A DNA stretch of 64,000 nucleotides from CAIWHR01 sp963813415 (GTDB lineage: Bacteria; Pseudomonadota; Gammaproteobacteria; Burkholderiales; Casimicrobiaceae). The notes under the pieces were generated by a model. That model had not been told where the DNA came from. It saw nothing but the letters and a program-made list of their open reading frames with translations, and ran no database searches. Shown in pieces: positions 1 through 8,109 of this stretch (the stretch's first letter is position 1; each line of letters starts with the position of its first letter). Location of the stretch: NCBI GenBank assembly GCA_963813415.1, contig CAWEYW010000015.1:62001-126000 (forward strand). The letters are read 5' to 3'. Position numbers and translations under genes: made by a program.

Positions 1-775
1 GCGTGACGAACATCTCGACACACAGTATGCCGCGGTAATCGAGCGCCGTCGCGACCCCGGTGGCGATCGCACGCGCCTGTCCGGCGAGGGCGGGCGTGAC
101 GCGCCCGGGCACGATCGACATGTCGAGAATGCCATCGCGATGCCGGTTCTCGGCCACCGGCCACGTGGCCGTGACGCCATCGTCGGCGCGGGCAACGATC
201 ACCGACACTTCGCACGCGAGATCCACGAGCGCTTCCAGCACGCACGGCTGGCGCCCCATCGCCGCGAATGCGGCAGGAACTTCTGCCGCCGTGCGTACCC
301 GCACCTGGCCCTTGCCGTCGTAGCCGAAGCGCGCGCTCTTGACGATTCCCGGCACGAGGTGCGGCGCGACGCTGCCGGCGTCTGCCGCGCTCGTCAGCAC
401 GGCGAAGGGGACCACTTCGAAGCCATGGGCCGCGAGGAAGGTCTTCTCCCGGATGCGGTCCTGCGCGATCGCGACGCTCTGCGCGTCGGGTGTCACGCGC
501 GCGGTGCGAGCGAGGCGCTCGAGTGCCGCCGCGGGCACGTTCTCGAATTCGGTGGTCGCACCGGACACCAGCCCGCCCAGGGTCTCGAGCGCGGCCTCGT
601 CCAGGTAGCCGGCACGCACATGCCTGTCGGCGACCGTGCCCGCAGGGCTATCGTCACCGGGATCGAGGACGACCACGCGATAGCCGAGACTCTGCGCGGC
701 CATGCAGAACATGCGTCCCAGCTGCCCGCCGCCGAGGAGCCCGAGCCATGCGCCGGGCGGGATCACGCGCTTCAA
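1..775 (-). CDS. purK: N5-carboxyaminoimidazole ribonucleotide synthase PurK (C-terminus beyond window edge)
   Basis: ATP-grasp enzyme of cytosolic purine synthesis: it carboxylates AIR to N5-CAIR using ATP and bicarbonate, feeding PurE. About 258 N-terminal residues are visible; the rest lies outside the window. The N-terminal pre-ATP-grasp Rossmann segment shows GLLGGGQLGRM, and further on VKSARFGYDGKGQVRV and ENRHRDGILDMSIVP are typical PurK signatures. The start is probably the TTG two bases after the purE stop; an in-frame GTG lies three codons further in. The tight spacing behind purE indicates a purE-purK operon with coupled translation. Family assignment is secure; only the start is uncertain. 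Confidence 0.93.
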   Translation of the reverse strand, partial: MKRVIPPGAWLGLLGGGQLGRMFCMAAQSLGYRVVVLDPGDDSPAGTVADRHVRAGYLDEAALETLGGLVSGATTEFENVPAAALERLARTARVTPDAQSVAIAQDRIREKTFLAAHGFEVVPFAVLTSAADAGSVAPHLVPGIVKSARFGYDGKGQVRVRTAAEVPAAFAAMGRQPCVLEALVDLACEVSVIVARADDGVTATWPVAENRHRDGILDMSIVPGRVTPALAGQARAIATGVATALDYRGILCVEMFVT

Positions 776-776
776 A

Positions 777-1298
777 TCAGGGAGCAGGCTTGGAGGTATC
801 CGGAGGGACATGCATGGCGCGGGCGGCACCCGTCTGCTTCACGCGAAATGCGGCAAGCTTCTTCGCCAGCGCAGGATCGGTGCCGGCGAGCAGCGCAACC
901 GCGAACAATCCGGCATTCGCGGCTCCGGCCTCGCCGATGGCGAACGTCGCGACTGGAATGCCCTTCGGCATCTGCACGATGGAATACAGCGCGTCTTCAC
1001 CGCGCAGGTACTTCGACGGCACCGGTACGCCAAGCACCGGCACGGTGGTCTTGGCGGCGATCATGCCGGGCAGGTGCGCCGCGCCGCCGGCCCCGGCGAT
1101 CACGCAGCGCAAGCCGCGCGGCAGCGCATCCTCGGCGTACTCGAACATGTCGTCAGGCATGCGATGCGCGGATACGACGCGCGGTTCATAGGCGACGCCG
1201 AACGCGTCGAGCTGGGCCGCGGCATGCCGCATGATGTCCCAGTCGCTGTCGCTGCCCATCACCAGCCCCACGAGGGGCGCCGGCTTGCGTTGTGCCAT
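777..1298 (-). CDS. purE: N5-carboxyaminoimidazole ribonucleotide mutase PurE (class I)
   Basis: Converts N5-CAIR to CAIR, the step after PurK in purine biosynthesis. At 173 residues it matches the bacterial class I family (about 160-175). The substrate-binding loop GSDSDWDIM is at residues 15-23 and the catalytic histidine lies in SAHRMPDDM near residue 45; the glycine-rich GAGGAAHLPGMIAA segment follows. The start ATG has a good Shine-Dalgarno sequence (GGAGG) a few bases upstream. First gene of the purEK pair, divergent from the lytic transglycosylase gene. Confidence 0.97.
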   Translation of the reverse strand: MAQRKPAPLVGLVMGSDSDWDIMRHAAAQLDAFGVAYEPRVVSAHRMPDDMFEYAEDALPRGLRCVIAGAGGAAHLPGMIAAKTTVPVLGVPVPSKYLRGEDALYSIVQMPKGIPVATFAIGEAGAANAGLFAVALLAGTDPALAKKLAAFRVKQTGAARAMHVPPDTSKPAP

Positions 1299-1361
1299 GG
1301 TCCCTCCGGAGCATTGTCCCGTTCGCGTTGTTATGTGGCACGGCGACGGATGGTGCGCGCG

Positions 1362-1391
1362 ATTCTAACAGCCCCCTCCCGGGCACGTCAC
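1362..1391 (-). promoter_or_regulatory. Putative purEK promoter
   Basis: On the minus strand TAGAAT (1367 down to 1362) could be a -10 box. GTGACG (1391 down to 1386), 18 bp upstream, is a weak -35 match. The predicted start lies about 55 bases before the purE ATG. No PurR-type palindrome was recognised. Assigned by motif and position only. Confidence 0.4.
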
Positions 1392-1523
1392 TGGAACATG
1401 GCTCGCCGGAGGTCCCGGCGTGAGCGCTGCGGCATGCCCTCCGTGGCGGTGAAGTCGTGCGCCGGTCGGCGCGTTCGCCGCCTGTCGCGTTATTCATTGC
1501 ATGTGGACAACGGCTCCCCGAAA

Positions 1524-3500
1524 ATGACGGCATCCGATCCAACGGACTGTTGCCACATCGTGCTGCGCCTCGCTTTCCTGCTGCTCCTCGTGTTTGCGAA
1601 CACCGCCCCGGTGCGCGCGGACGCCGATGGGGATTTTCTCGCCGCGCGTACGGCGTTCGAGCGCGGCGAGCGCTTCCGCCTCGACCAGCTCGCACCCCGG
1701 CTGACCGGCCACCCGCTGGAGGCTTATGTTGATTTCTGGCGCCTGAAGCTCGGCATCGACAGCGCGTCCGATGAGGAAGTGCGCGGATTCCTGCAGCGCT
1801 ACCCGGGGAGCGTCCTCGCCGATCGTTTGAAGAACGACTGGCTGAAGTCGCTGGGCAAGCGCGGGCAGTGGACCACCTTCGGCACCGAGTACGTTGCCGA
1901 GAGCAGCGACGACATCGAGCTCACCTGCTTCGGATTGCAGTACCGGCGCCAGAAGGAGCCCGAGGCAGCACTCGCTGCCGCGAAGCCGCTGTGGTTCACC
2001 GGCAGCTCCACCCCGGAGGCTTGCCAATCCCTCTTCGACACGCTCATCGGCCGCAACGAGATCACGGTCGAGGACCGTCGCACGCGCCTGCGGCTGGCCG
2101 TGGAGGCCGGCAACCTGCGGCTCGCGCAGGCGCTCGGGCCGGAGCTGCCGCCGCATGACCGCGTTACCCTGCGCGAAATGGCGCACGTGGAGCGCGATCC
2201 CGCGCGGTCCCTCATGCAGGGCGAGTTCCGCTGGAAGGAGCGCGGGGGCCAGGAGCTTGCCCTGTATGCGCTCGAGCGGGCCGCCCGCACCGATGCCGCC
2301 GGTGTCCGAGCCGCGTGGGAAAAGCAGCGCGCGCGCCTCGCGCCCGCCGACCGGCTGTACGGGAACGCCCGCATCGCGTATCACGCCGCGCGACAGTTGC
2401 TGCCGCAGGCCAACGACTGGTTCCGCGAGGCCGAAGGTGCGCCGCTGTCGGACGCGCAGCATGCATGGCGCGTGCGCGCCGCGTTGCGCGTTCAGGCGTG
2501 GAGCGATGTGCTGAAAGCCATCGACGCCATGCCCCCGGCACTCGCCGACGATGCCGCATGGCGGTACTGGAAGGCGCGTGCGCTCGCCGCGACGGGCAAG
2601 GAAGCCGATGCCGCGGCGCTCTACGGAGCACTCGCCACCGGACACCAGTTCTACGCCCTGCTCGCCGCCGAGGCTCTCGGCAAGGGCTCGGGCAAGATGC
2701 AGGAGCCGCGCAGCACGTCGGGTCCGCCGGTCACCGCCGAGGCACTGGCCGCTTTTGCGGGCCGGCCGGATGTGCGGCGCGCGGTAAAGCTCGCCGAGCT
2801 CGACCTGCGCGCCGAGTCGCAGCGCGAGTGGTATTACGCGGTGCGCACTCTCGACGACGACCATCTGCTGGTCGCGGCCGAGTATGCGCGCCGGCTCAAT
2901 CTTTATGATCGTGCGATCAACACGGCGGAGCGCACGAACGCGCGCCATGACTTCCAGCTGCGCTACCTCACCCCGTATCGCGACGAGTTCGCCGCGGCCG
3001 CGCGCGAGCAGTCCGTCGACGAGGCGCTGCTGTTCGGGTTGGCGCGGCAGGAATCGCGCTTCAATGCCGGCATCGTGTCCTCCGCCGGAGCGGTGGGACT
3101 CATGCAACTCATGCCGGCCACCGCACGGTGGGTCGCGAAGCAGCTGGGCCGCGCCGATTACGCGTCGCGCGACATCAGCGACGTGAAGGTCAACACGCAA
3201 TTCGGCGCGTTCTACTTCAAGTACTGGCTGGAACGGCTGGAGCGCCTGCCGGCGCTTGCGGCCGCTGCGTATAATGCAGGTCCCCGGCGTGCGCAGGCCT
3301 GGCGCGCCCCGGCACCCCTCGAGGGTGCCATCTGGGTCGAGACGATCCCGTTCAACGAAACGCGCGATTACGTGAAGAAAGTGCTGGCCAACGCCGTGTT
3401 CTATGCGCGCGAGCTCGATCAGCCCTATGTGTCGCTGACGACGCGCCTCGGCGTCATTCCGGCGCGTGACGCCGTCGGCGCAGCGCTCGCGTTGCGCTGA
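1524..3500 (+). CDS. slt: Soluble lytic murein transglycosylase (Slt70-like)
   Basis: Periplasmic enzyme cleaving the MurNAc-GlcNAc bond of peptidoglycan to give 1,6-anhydro ends. About 658 residues, close to Slt70 (about 645). A signal peptide follows the chosen ATG (hydrophobic LRLAFLLLLVFA, cleavage after PVRA). A long alpha-superhelical U/L region of TPR-like repeats follows. The C-terminal SLT domain has catalytic Glu near residue 510 in ARQESRFNAGIVS, followed by AGAVGLMQLMPATA and AAYNAGPRRAQAW. The open frame extends far upstream, but that part is arginine-rich and lacks a signal peptide, so the ATG just before the hydrophobic segment was chosen. Divergent from purEK. Confidence 0.92.
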   Translation: MTASDPTDCCHIVLRLAFLLLLVFANTAPVRADADGDFLAARTAFERGERFRLDQLAPRLTGHPLEAYVDFWRLKLGIDSASDEEVRGFLQRYPGSVLADRLKNDWLKSLGKRGQWTTFGTEYVAESSDDIELTCFGLQYRRQKEPEAALAAAKPLWFTGSSTPEACQSLFDTLIGRNEITVEDRRTRLRLAVEAGNLRLAQALGPELPPHDRVTLREMAHVERDPARSLMQGEFRWKERGGQELALYALERAARTDAAGVRAAWEKQRARLAPADRLYGNARIAYHAARQLLPQANDWFREAEGAPLSDAQHAWRVRAALRVQAWSDVLKAIDAMPPALADDAAWRYWKARALAATGKEADAAALYGALATGHQFYALLAAEALGKGSGKMQEPRSTSGPPVTAEALAAFAGRPDVRRAVKLAELDLRAESQREWYYAVRTLDDDHLLVAAEYARRLNLYDRAINTAERTNARHDFQLRYLTPYRDEFAAAAREQSVDEALLFGLARQESRFNAGIVSSAGAVGLMQLMPATARWVAKQLGRADYASRDISDVKVNTQFGAFYFKYWLERLERLPALAAAAYNAGPRRAQAWRAPAPLEGAIWVETIPFNETRDYVKKVLANAVFYARELDQPYVSLTTRLGVIPARDAVGAALALR

Positions 3501-3519
3501 TCGGCGGGGCAAAGCCGGC

Positions 3520-4461
3520 ATGGCGACGAACACCGTCCTGATCGTCGGGGGCAGCGGCTTCGTCGGCCGCTACGTCATCAACCGGCTCGTGGCGCAGGGA
3601 CACCGTGTGCTCGTGCCGACCCGCCACCGCGACCGCGCGCGGCATCTGTTCCTGCTGCCGACGGTGGACGTGATCGAGACCGATGTCGGCGACCCGACGG
3701 TGCTGGCGCGCCTCGCGTCGGGCGTCGACGCGGTCATCAATCTCTCCGGCATTCTCCACGAGACGCGCCAGCAGAGCTTCGAGGCGGTGCATGTCGAGCT
3801 CGCGCGTACGATCGTCGAGGTGTGCAAGGCGGGCGGCGTGCGGCGCCTGCTGCACATGAGTGCGTTGCATGCCGACGCCGAGGGGCCAAGCCGCTACCTG
3901 CGCAGCAAGGGCGACGCGGAGGCCGTCATCGCGACCTCCGGCCTCGACTGGACGATCTTCCAGCCCTCCGTCATCTTCGGGCGTGAGGACGGCTTCCTCA
4001 ACATGTTCGCCCGGCTCGGGCGGTTGCTGCCGGTGCTGGCGCTGCCCAACGCCAACGCGCGCTTCCAGCCCGTCTACGTGGGCGACGTGGCGGAGTGCTT
4101 CGTGCGCGCGCTGCACGAGGACGGCACCGTCAACCAGCGCTATCCGTTGTGCGGACCCAAGGTGTACACGCTGCGCGAGCTCGTGCGCTACGTGGGCGAA
4201 ACCACCGGCAACGTGCGCCCGATCGTGCCGCTGGGCCGTGCCCTCGGCACGCTGCAAGCGGGCATGCTCGAGCATCTGCCCGGCAAGCTCATGACACGCG
4301 ACAATCTCGCCTCGATGCGCAAGGACAGCGTCTGCGATTGTGCCTTCCCGGCGGTGTTCGGGTTCGCGCCGACCGCGCTCGAGGCGATCGCACCAGCGTA
4401 TCTCGCACCCGAGTCGATCCGCAGTCGTTACGACGCGTATCGGAGCCAGAGCGGCCGCTAG
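3520..4461 (+). CDS. Complex I NDUFA9-like NAD(P)-binding SDR protein
   Basis: Atypical short-chain dehydrogenase/reductase of about 313 residues, related to the NDUFA9 subunit of respiratory complex I and to quinone-binding sugar epimerase-like proteins. The N-terminal nucleotide-binding motif GGSGFVGRYV is at residues 10-19; the middle carries LHMSALHADAEGPSRYLRSKGDAE, where the usual YxxxK becomes YLRSK. This family commonly sits next to the Slt and cca genes in betaproteobacteria. The true substrate is unknown; complex I accessory function is only inferred from family. It starts 20 bases after the slt stop and is probably co-transcribed with it. Confidence 0.82.
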   Translation: MATNTVLIVGGSGFVGRYVINRLVAQGHRVLVPTRHRDRARHLFLLPTVDVIETDVGDPTVLARLASGVDAVINLSGILHETRQQSFEAVHVELARTIVEVCKAGGVRRLLHMSALHADAEGPSRYLRSKGDAEAVIATSGLDWTIFQPSVIFGREDGFLNMFARLGRLLPVLALPNANARFQPVYVGDVAECFVRALHEDGTVNQRYPLCGPKVYTLRELVRYVGETTGNVRPIVPLGRALGTLQAGMLEHLPGKLMTRDNLASMRKDSVCDCAFPAVFGFAPTALEAIAPAYLAPESIRSRYDAYRSQSGR

Positions 4462-4521
4462 CGCACCTCGCCGGGAGCCGGCGGGCGTCCGCGATGATGC
4501 GCGGCACTGTCGAGGAGCACC

Positions 4522-5832
4522 ATGCGGGCGCGGAGCCCCAACGTGAAGATCTACCGCGTCGGCGGCTCGGTGCGCGACGAGCTGCTCGGGCGCACGGTCG
4601 TCGATCGCGACTGGGTGGTCGTCGGGGCAACGCCCGAGATGCTGATCGCCTCGGGCTTTCGTCCCGTCGGCCGCGATTTTCCCGTCTTCCTCGATCCGGA
4701 CACCAATGAGGAGCACGCCCTCGCGCGCACGGAGCGCAAGCATGGCCGCGGCTACCGCGGCTTCGAGTTCTTCGCGTCCCCCGACGTCACGCTCGAAGAG
4801 GATCTGCGGCGGCGCGACCTGACCATCAACGCGATGGCGCGCGGTCCGGACGGGATACTGATCGATCCCTTCGGCGGTGCGCGCGATCTCGCGGCCGGCA
4901 TCCTGCGCCACGTGTCGCCGGCGTTCGCCGAAGATCCGCTGCGCGTGCTGCGGGTGGCGCGCTTTGCCGCACGCTTCGACTTCACCGTCGCTCCCGAGAC
5001 GGAAGCGCTGATGCGCGCCCTTGCCGACTCCGGCGAGCTCGCCGAGCTGTCACCCGAACGGGTATGGCAGGAGCTCGCGCGCGGCCTCACCGAACCGTAT
5101 CCGTCGCGCATGCTGGCCGTGCTGCGGGAGTGCGGCGCCCTCGCGCAGGTCCTGCCGGAAGTGGATGCGCTGTATGGGGTACCGCAGCCGCCCGCGCATC
5201 ATCCCGAGTTCGACACCGGCGTGCACGTCGCGCTGGCCCTCGATTACGGCGCGCGGCGGGGCTATCCGCTCGCGGCGCAGTACGCGGTGTTGACGCACGA
5301 TCTCGGCAAGGCGATCAGCCCGCGCACGGACTGGCCGAAGCATCGCGCGCACGAAGTCCGCAGCGTGCGGCTCGCGGCACGGATGTCGGAGCGGTTGCGC
5401 GTTCCCGTCGACTGCCGCGATGGTGCGCGCCTGGCGGCGCGCTGGCACGGCGTGGTGCATCGCGCACGGGAACTCCGCCCGGCGACGCTGCTGGATCTCA
5501 TCACGGAAGCCGACGCCTTCCGGCGGCCCGAGCGCCTCGAGATCCTCCTGCTCGCCTGCGCTGCCGACGCGTGCTCGCGGCCCGGTCATGGGGCGTACCC
5601 TGCGGCAGACCTCGTGCGCGAAGCCTTCGCGGTGGCGCGCAGTGTGGACGCGGGCGCGATCGCCCGCGCGGTGATGAATCGGCCCGTCGGCACACAACCG
5701 GACGCCATCGCCAGTGCCGTGCGCGGCGCCCGTCTCAAGGCTATTCGCGTGTGGAAAGCGGGGCGAAATGCCCGCCCAAGCGGCGAGACGCCTGGCAGCG
5801 GATCAGCGTCTGCGGCGAGCAATCCCGCCTGA
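4522..5832 (+). CDS. cca: CCA-adding tRNA nucleotidyltransferase with HD domain
   Basis: Adds or repairs the 3' CCA end of tRNAs from CTP and ATP; class II bacterial enzyme of 436 residues. The N-terminal head has GGSVRDELLG and the metal-binding DRD in VVDRDWVVVG, then the RRDLTINAMA motif. The C-terminal HD phosphohydrolase domain shows LTHDLGKA near residue 258, as in the gammaproteobacterial multifunctional Cca. The ATG is preceded closely by AGGAG; a GTG seven codons in would match the E. coli N-terminus better but has no ribosome site. A short C-terminal tail (residues ~415-436) is low-complexity. Confidence 0.96.
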   Translation: MRARSPNVKIYRVGGSVRDELLGRTVVDRDWVVVGATPEMLIASGFRPVGRDFPVFLDPDTNEEHALARTERKHGRGYRGFEFFASPDVTLEEDLRRRDLTINAMARGPDGILIDPFGGARDLAAGILRHVSPAFAEDPLRVLRVARFAARFDFTVAPETEALMRALADSGELAELSPERVWQELARGLTEPYPSRMLAVLRECGALAQVLPEVDALYGVPQPPAHHPEFDTGVHVALALDYGARRGYPLAAQYAVLTHDLGKAISPRTDWPKHRAHEVRSVRLAARMSERLRVPVDCRDGARLAARWHGVVHRARELRPATLLDLITEADAFRRPERLEILLLACAADACSRPGHGAYPAADLVREAFAVARSVDAGAIARAVMNRPVGTQPDAIASAVRGARLKAIRVWKAGRNARPSGETPGSGSASAASNPA

Positions 5833-5853
5833 GCACGGGAGTGTCCCGCGCTC
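5831..5853. terminator. Hairpin between convergent cca and coq7
   Basis: GAGCACGGGA and TCCCGCGCTC pair around a 3-base loop with one A-C mismatch. It lies exactly between two facing gene ends. There is no T-run on either side, so it would act as a hairpin block or transcript-end protector rather than a classical intrinsic terminator. Confidence 0.35.
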
Positions 5854-5856
5854 GCC

Positions 5857-6480
5857 TCAGACGCGGTAGGCCACCGCTTTCATCATGCTGGCCGCGAGAC
5901 GCATCACGCCCTTGAGCGGCAGCGGCAGGTCCTCGGCGCCGGCGGCGAGCGCCATGGCGCCATGACGCGCCTCGTCGTCGCGCATCTGCTCGACGATCGC
6001 GCGGCTCTTGCTGTCGCCGGGCGGGAGATCCTCCATGTGGCCGGTGAGGTGCTCCTCGACCTGACGCTCCGTTTCGACCACGAAGCCGAGATTCCTGCGA
6101 TCGCCGGCGAGCCCGGCCGCGATGCCGATTGCGAACGAGCCGGCATACCAGACGGCATTGAGACGCGAGGTACGCTGGCCGAGCTCCGCAAGACGCGACT
6201 GCGTCCACGCGAGATGCTCCTCTTCCTCGCGCGCCGCCTGCGCGAAGCGCGCGCCGATCGAGGGGTCGCGCGCAACGACCGCCTGTGCCGCGTAGAGCGC
6301 CTGGGCACAGACCTCACCGGTGTGGTTGACGCGCATGAGGCCGCCGGCATGCCGGCGCTCCTCGGGTGTGAGCGGGGTGTCGGGGAGATCACTGCCGGGA
6401 ATGGGCCGTGCGCTGGCGGCAACCCCCGAAAGCGTTCGCAGGGCACGGTCGAAGCCGATGATGAGCGAGTCGGTGATCAT
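5857..6480 (-). CDS. coq7: 2-polyprenyl-3-methyl-6-methoxy-1,4-benzoquinone monooxygenase Coq7
   Basis: Di-iron hydroxylase catalysing the C6 hydroxylation of demethoxyubiquinone in ubiquinone synthesis, associated with the inner membrane. At 207 residues it matches the family. Carboxylate/histidine di-iron ligands are visible as MRVNHTGEVCAQALY, EEEEHLAW, QVEEHLTGHMEDLP and RDDEARHGAMAL. The gene is convergent with cca and monocistronic. A -10-like TAACAT lies so close upstream that the mRNA could start at or near the ATG (see findings). Confidence 0.95.
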   Translation of the reverse strand: MITDSLIIGFDRALRTLSGVAASARPIPGSDLPDTPLTPEERRHAGGLMRVNHTGEVCAQALYAAQAVVARDPSIGARFAQAAREEEEHLAWTQSRLAELGQRTSRLNAVWYAGSFAIGIAAGLAGDRRNLGFVVETERQVEEHLTGHMEDLPPGDSKSRAIVEQMRDDEARHGAMALAAGAEDLPLPLKGVMRLAASMMKAVAYRV

Positions 6481-6486
6481 GCCCCG

Positions 6487-6492
6487 ATGTTA
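6487..6492 (-). promoter_or_regulatory. -10-like hexamer of coq7
   Basis: Minus-strand TAACAT ends six bases before the coq7 ATG. If used, transcription would begin at about the start codon, giving a leaderless message. Only the hexamer match supports this; no clear -35 was seen. Confidence 0.3.
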
Positions 6493-6565
6493 CTACCATC
6501 GAGTCGCACCAGCCCGGGGGCCCCGCAGCGAGGCTGACGCCGCCTCGTGACCGTGGAGCGCACGC

Positions 6566-6592
6566 AAAAAAACGGGCGCCCGAAGGCGCCCG
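6566..6592 (-). terminator. Rho-independent terminator of the porin gene
   Basis: A perfect 8-bp stem CGGGCGCC / GGCGCCCG (6573-6580 with 6585-6592) with a 4-base loop is followed on the minus strand by seven T residues. It lies about 50 bases past the porin stop codon. Classical intrinsic terminator. Confidence 0.9.
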
Positions 6593-6644
6593 ATGATCAC
6601 TTTAAACCAGTTGCGAGTATTGCCTTGCTCGAGCGGGCCTGTTC

Positions 6645-7730
6645 TTAGAAGAAGTGGACCATGCCGAGCATCCAGCCTTCGGGCTTGCCGCCGATGCCGA
6701 TCGGGTAGGCGTTGATGTTGAACGAGTAGGAAGCGTTCGCCTTGTTGTCCAGCTTGACGTAGCCGGCGTACATCAGCGTGCGCTTGGACAGCGGGTACGT
6801 GTAGGAGAGCTCCCACTGGTTCGACGACGTGTCCGAACCCTTGGCGAGACCGCCGATGCGCGTGCCGTTGGCCGCCGAGCCCTTGCCATCTTCAGCGTGA
6901 CCGTAGAACGCGTACCACGTGCCCGTGCCCATCGGCACCGTCAGGCCCACGCCCCACATGTCGCGCTTGAGGTCGCCCGACGGCGTATCGTACTTCGTCG
7001 ATTCGTACACCACGCTCGGGCGCACGAAGCCGAAGTTGTAGCCGGCAGCGATCGTCCACGAATGGTCGTCGAGGTTCGCGCCGCGCACGTCCTCGTTGGC
7101 TTCATACGCGGTGCCGATCTGGATCGGGCCGTTGTTGTAGTACAGGCCGGCGGAAACCACGCCTGAGTTACTGACCGGCGTGCCTTCCAGCGTCGAGTAC
7201 TGGATGCTGCCCGTGAAGCCCGACATGTTCGGCGAATCGTAGCGGATCGAGTTGCTGAGGCGCGCGTCGAAGCCGCCGGCGGTCTTGGCGATGGGACCCT
7301 GCGCCCACAGAGCCGCGGTCGACAGGATCGAGGTCGTCAGAGTGGGGGAATTGCCGAAGATCGGGTGAATGTCGTCGTACGGGGCCAGGAAGTTACCCAT
7401 CTTGAAGGTACCCCAGCTGCCCTGCAGGCCGACGAACGTTTCGCGGCCGGCCAGCGTGCCGCCGCCGGCATCCCCGTTGATCGAGGATTCGATCTGGAAG
7501 ATGGCATTCAGGCCGCCGCCGAGCGACTCGGTGCCGCGGACACCCCAGCGCGAGGAGTTCGAGCTCAAGCGGAAGACGTGCGGGTTGGTGCCGTTGGCCT
7601 GCTTGCCGGACACGATTTCCATGTCCACGTTCAGGCGACCGTACATGGTGACGTTCGCGGTTTGCGCCTGCGCTGCCATCGGCAGCGCGAACGCGCCGGC
7701 GATCGCGAGAGCGACGAGCTTCTTGTTCAT
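6645..7730 (-). CDS. Gram-negative general porin (Porin_4 type)
   Basis: Outer-membrane 16-stranded trimeric beta-barrel porin, 361 residues, of the Burkholderiales/Neisseriales family. A signal peptide (MNKKLVALAIAGAFALPMAAQAQ) is followed by the typical first strand ANVTMYGRLNVDMEI. The motifs SSRWGVRGTESLGGGLNAIFQIES and GRETFVGLQGSWGTFKMGNF (L3/constriction region) are family signatures. The protein ends in an aromatic residue (HFF), the Bam recognition signal. The ribosome site GAGGAG is well placed. A leader of up to about 240 bases is possible if the TAAAAT at 7978-7983 is its -10. A strong terminator follows, so this is a monocistronic, probably highly expressed gene. Confidence 0.93.
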   Translation of the reverse strand: MNKKLVALAIAGAFALPMAAQAQTANVTMYGRLNVDMEIVSGKQANGTNPHVFRLSSNSSRWGVRGTESLGGGLNAIFQIESSINGDAGGGTLAGRETFVGLQGSWGTFKMGNFLAPYDDIHPIFGNSPTLTTSILSTAALWAQGPIAKTAGGFDARLSNSIRYDSPNMSGFTGSIQYSTLEGTPVSNSGVVSAGLYYNNGPIQIGTAYEANEDVRGANLDDHSWTIAAGYNFGFVRPSVVYESTKYDTPSGDLKRDMWGVGLTVPMGTGTWYAFYGHAEDGKGSAANGTRIGGLAKGSDTSSNQWELSYTYPLSKRTLMYAGYVKLDNKANASYSFNINAYPIGIGGKPEGWMLGMVHFF

Positions 7731-8109
7731 GGAGTCTCTCCTCTAACTAAAGAAATTGGCAAGTCTGACCAGCTGTTGCCCCTGCCATCGGAAACGCCTT
7801 CTCAGGATGTCGAGAAGTTGAGTGCATTGTGCCAAAGCGCGGAACGGCGAGGCAAGGCAAACCCCGGCCGGGGGGGAAGACGCTGCTGTCATGTTGCTAA
7901 AACGCGACAGGGGGCGCCTGTGGCGGGCCCGGAATGCCATTCAAAAACACGCCGTAAGGTGCTGAGAGGGCGGGTTTATTTTACGTTTCCTGAGTTCTTA
8001 CCGGCCGGCCGGGGTGAAGCGGCCTAAAATGGCAGCTTTTGGGCCGTTTGATCGCCACAGAGCCCGCAGCGCCCGATTGCGAACAAGGCGCGCCACGTCG
8101 CCCGACCCC
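7731..8109. other. Divergent intergenic region between porin and WecA-like gene
   Basis: No gene is seen here. It holds the porin Shine-Dalgarno sequence (ctcctc at 7738-7743, read on the minus strand) and a minus-strand -10 candidate TAAAAT (7978-7983). A plus-strand -10 candidate TAAAAT (8025-8030) lies further right. The 7750-7970 part would be the untranslated leader of the porin. An open frame continues upstream from the plus-strand gene through 8014, but it is arginine-rich and not convincing as coding. Confidence 0.5.
8025..8030 (+). promoter_or_regulatory. -10-like hexamer for the polysaccharide gene pair
   Basis: TAAAAT lies about 80 bases upstream of the preferred GTG start. The same CTAAAAT/GTAAAAT-type box recurs before secB and thiD in this window. 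No good -35 was found. Confidence 0.35.

Noticed and set aside
3270..3275. Perfect TATAAT within slt
   Set aside because: It encodes part of the conserved AAYNAG motif of the transglycosylase domain, so it is explained by protein sequence.
1494..3533. Long open frame on the strand opposite slt (about 679 codons)
   Set aside because: A shadow of a high-GC gene: no recognisable domain, Arg/His-rich, and the opposite frame is a clear transglycosylase.
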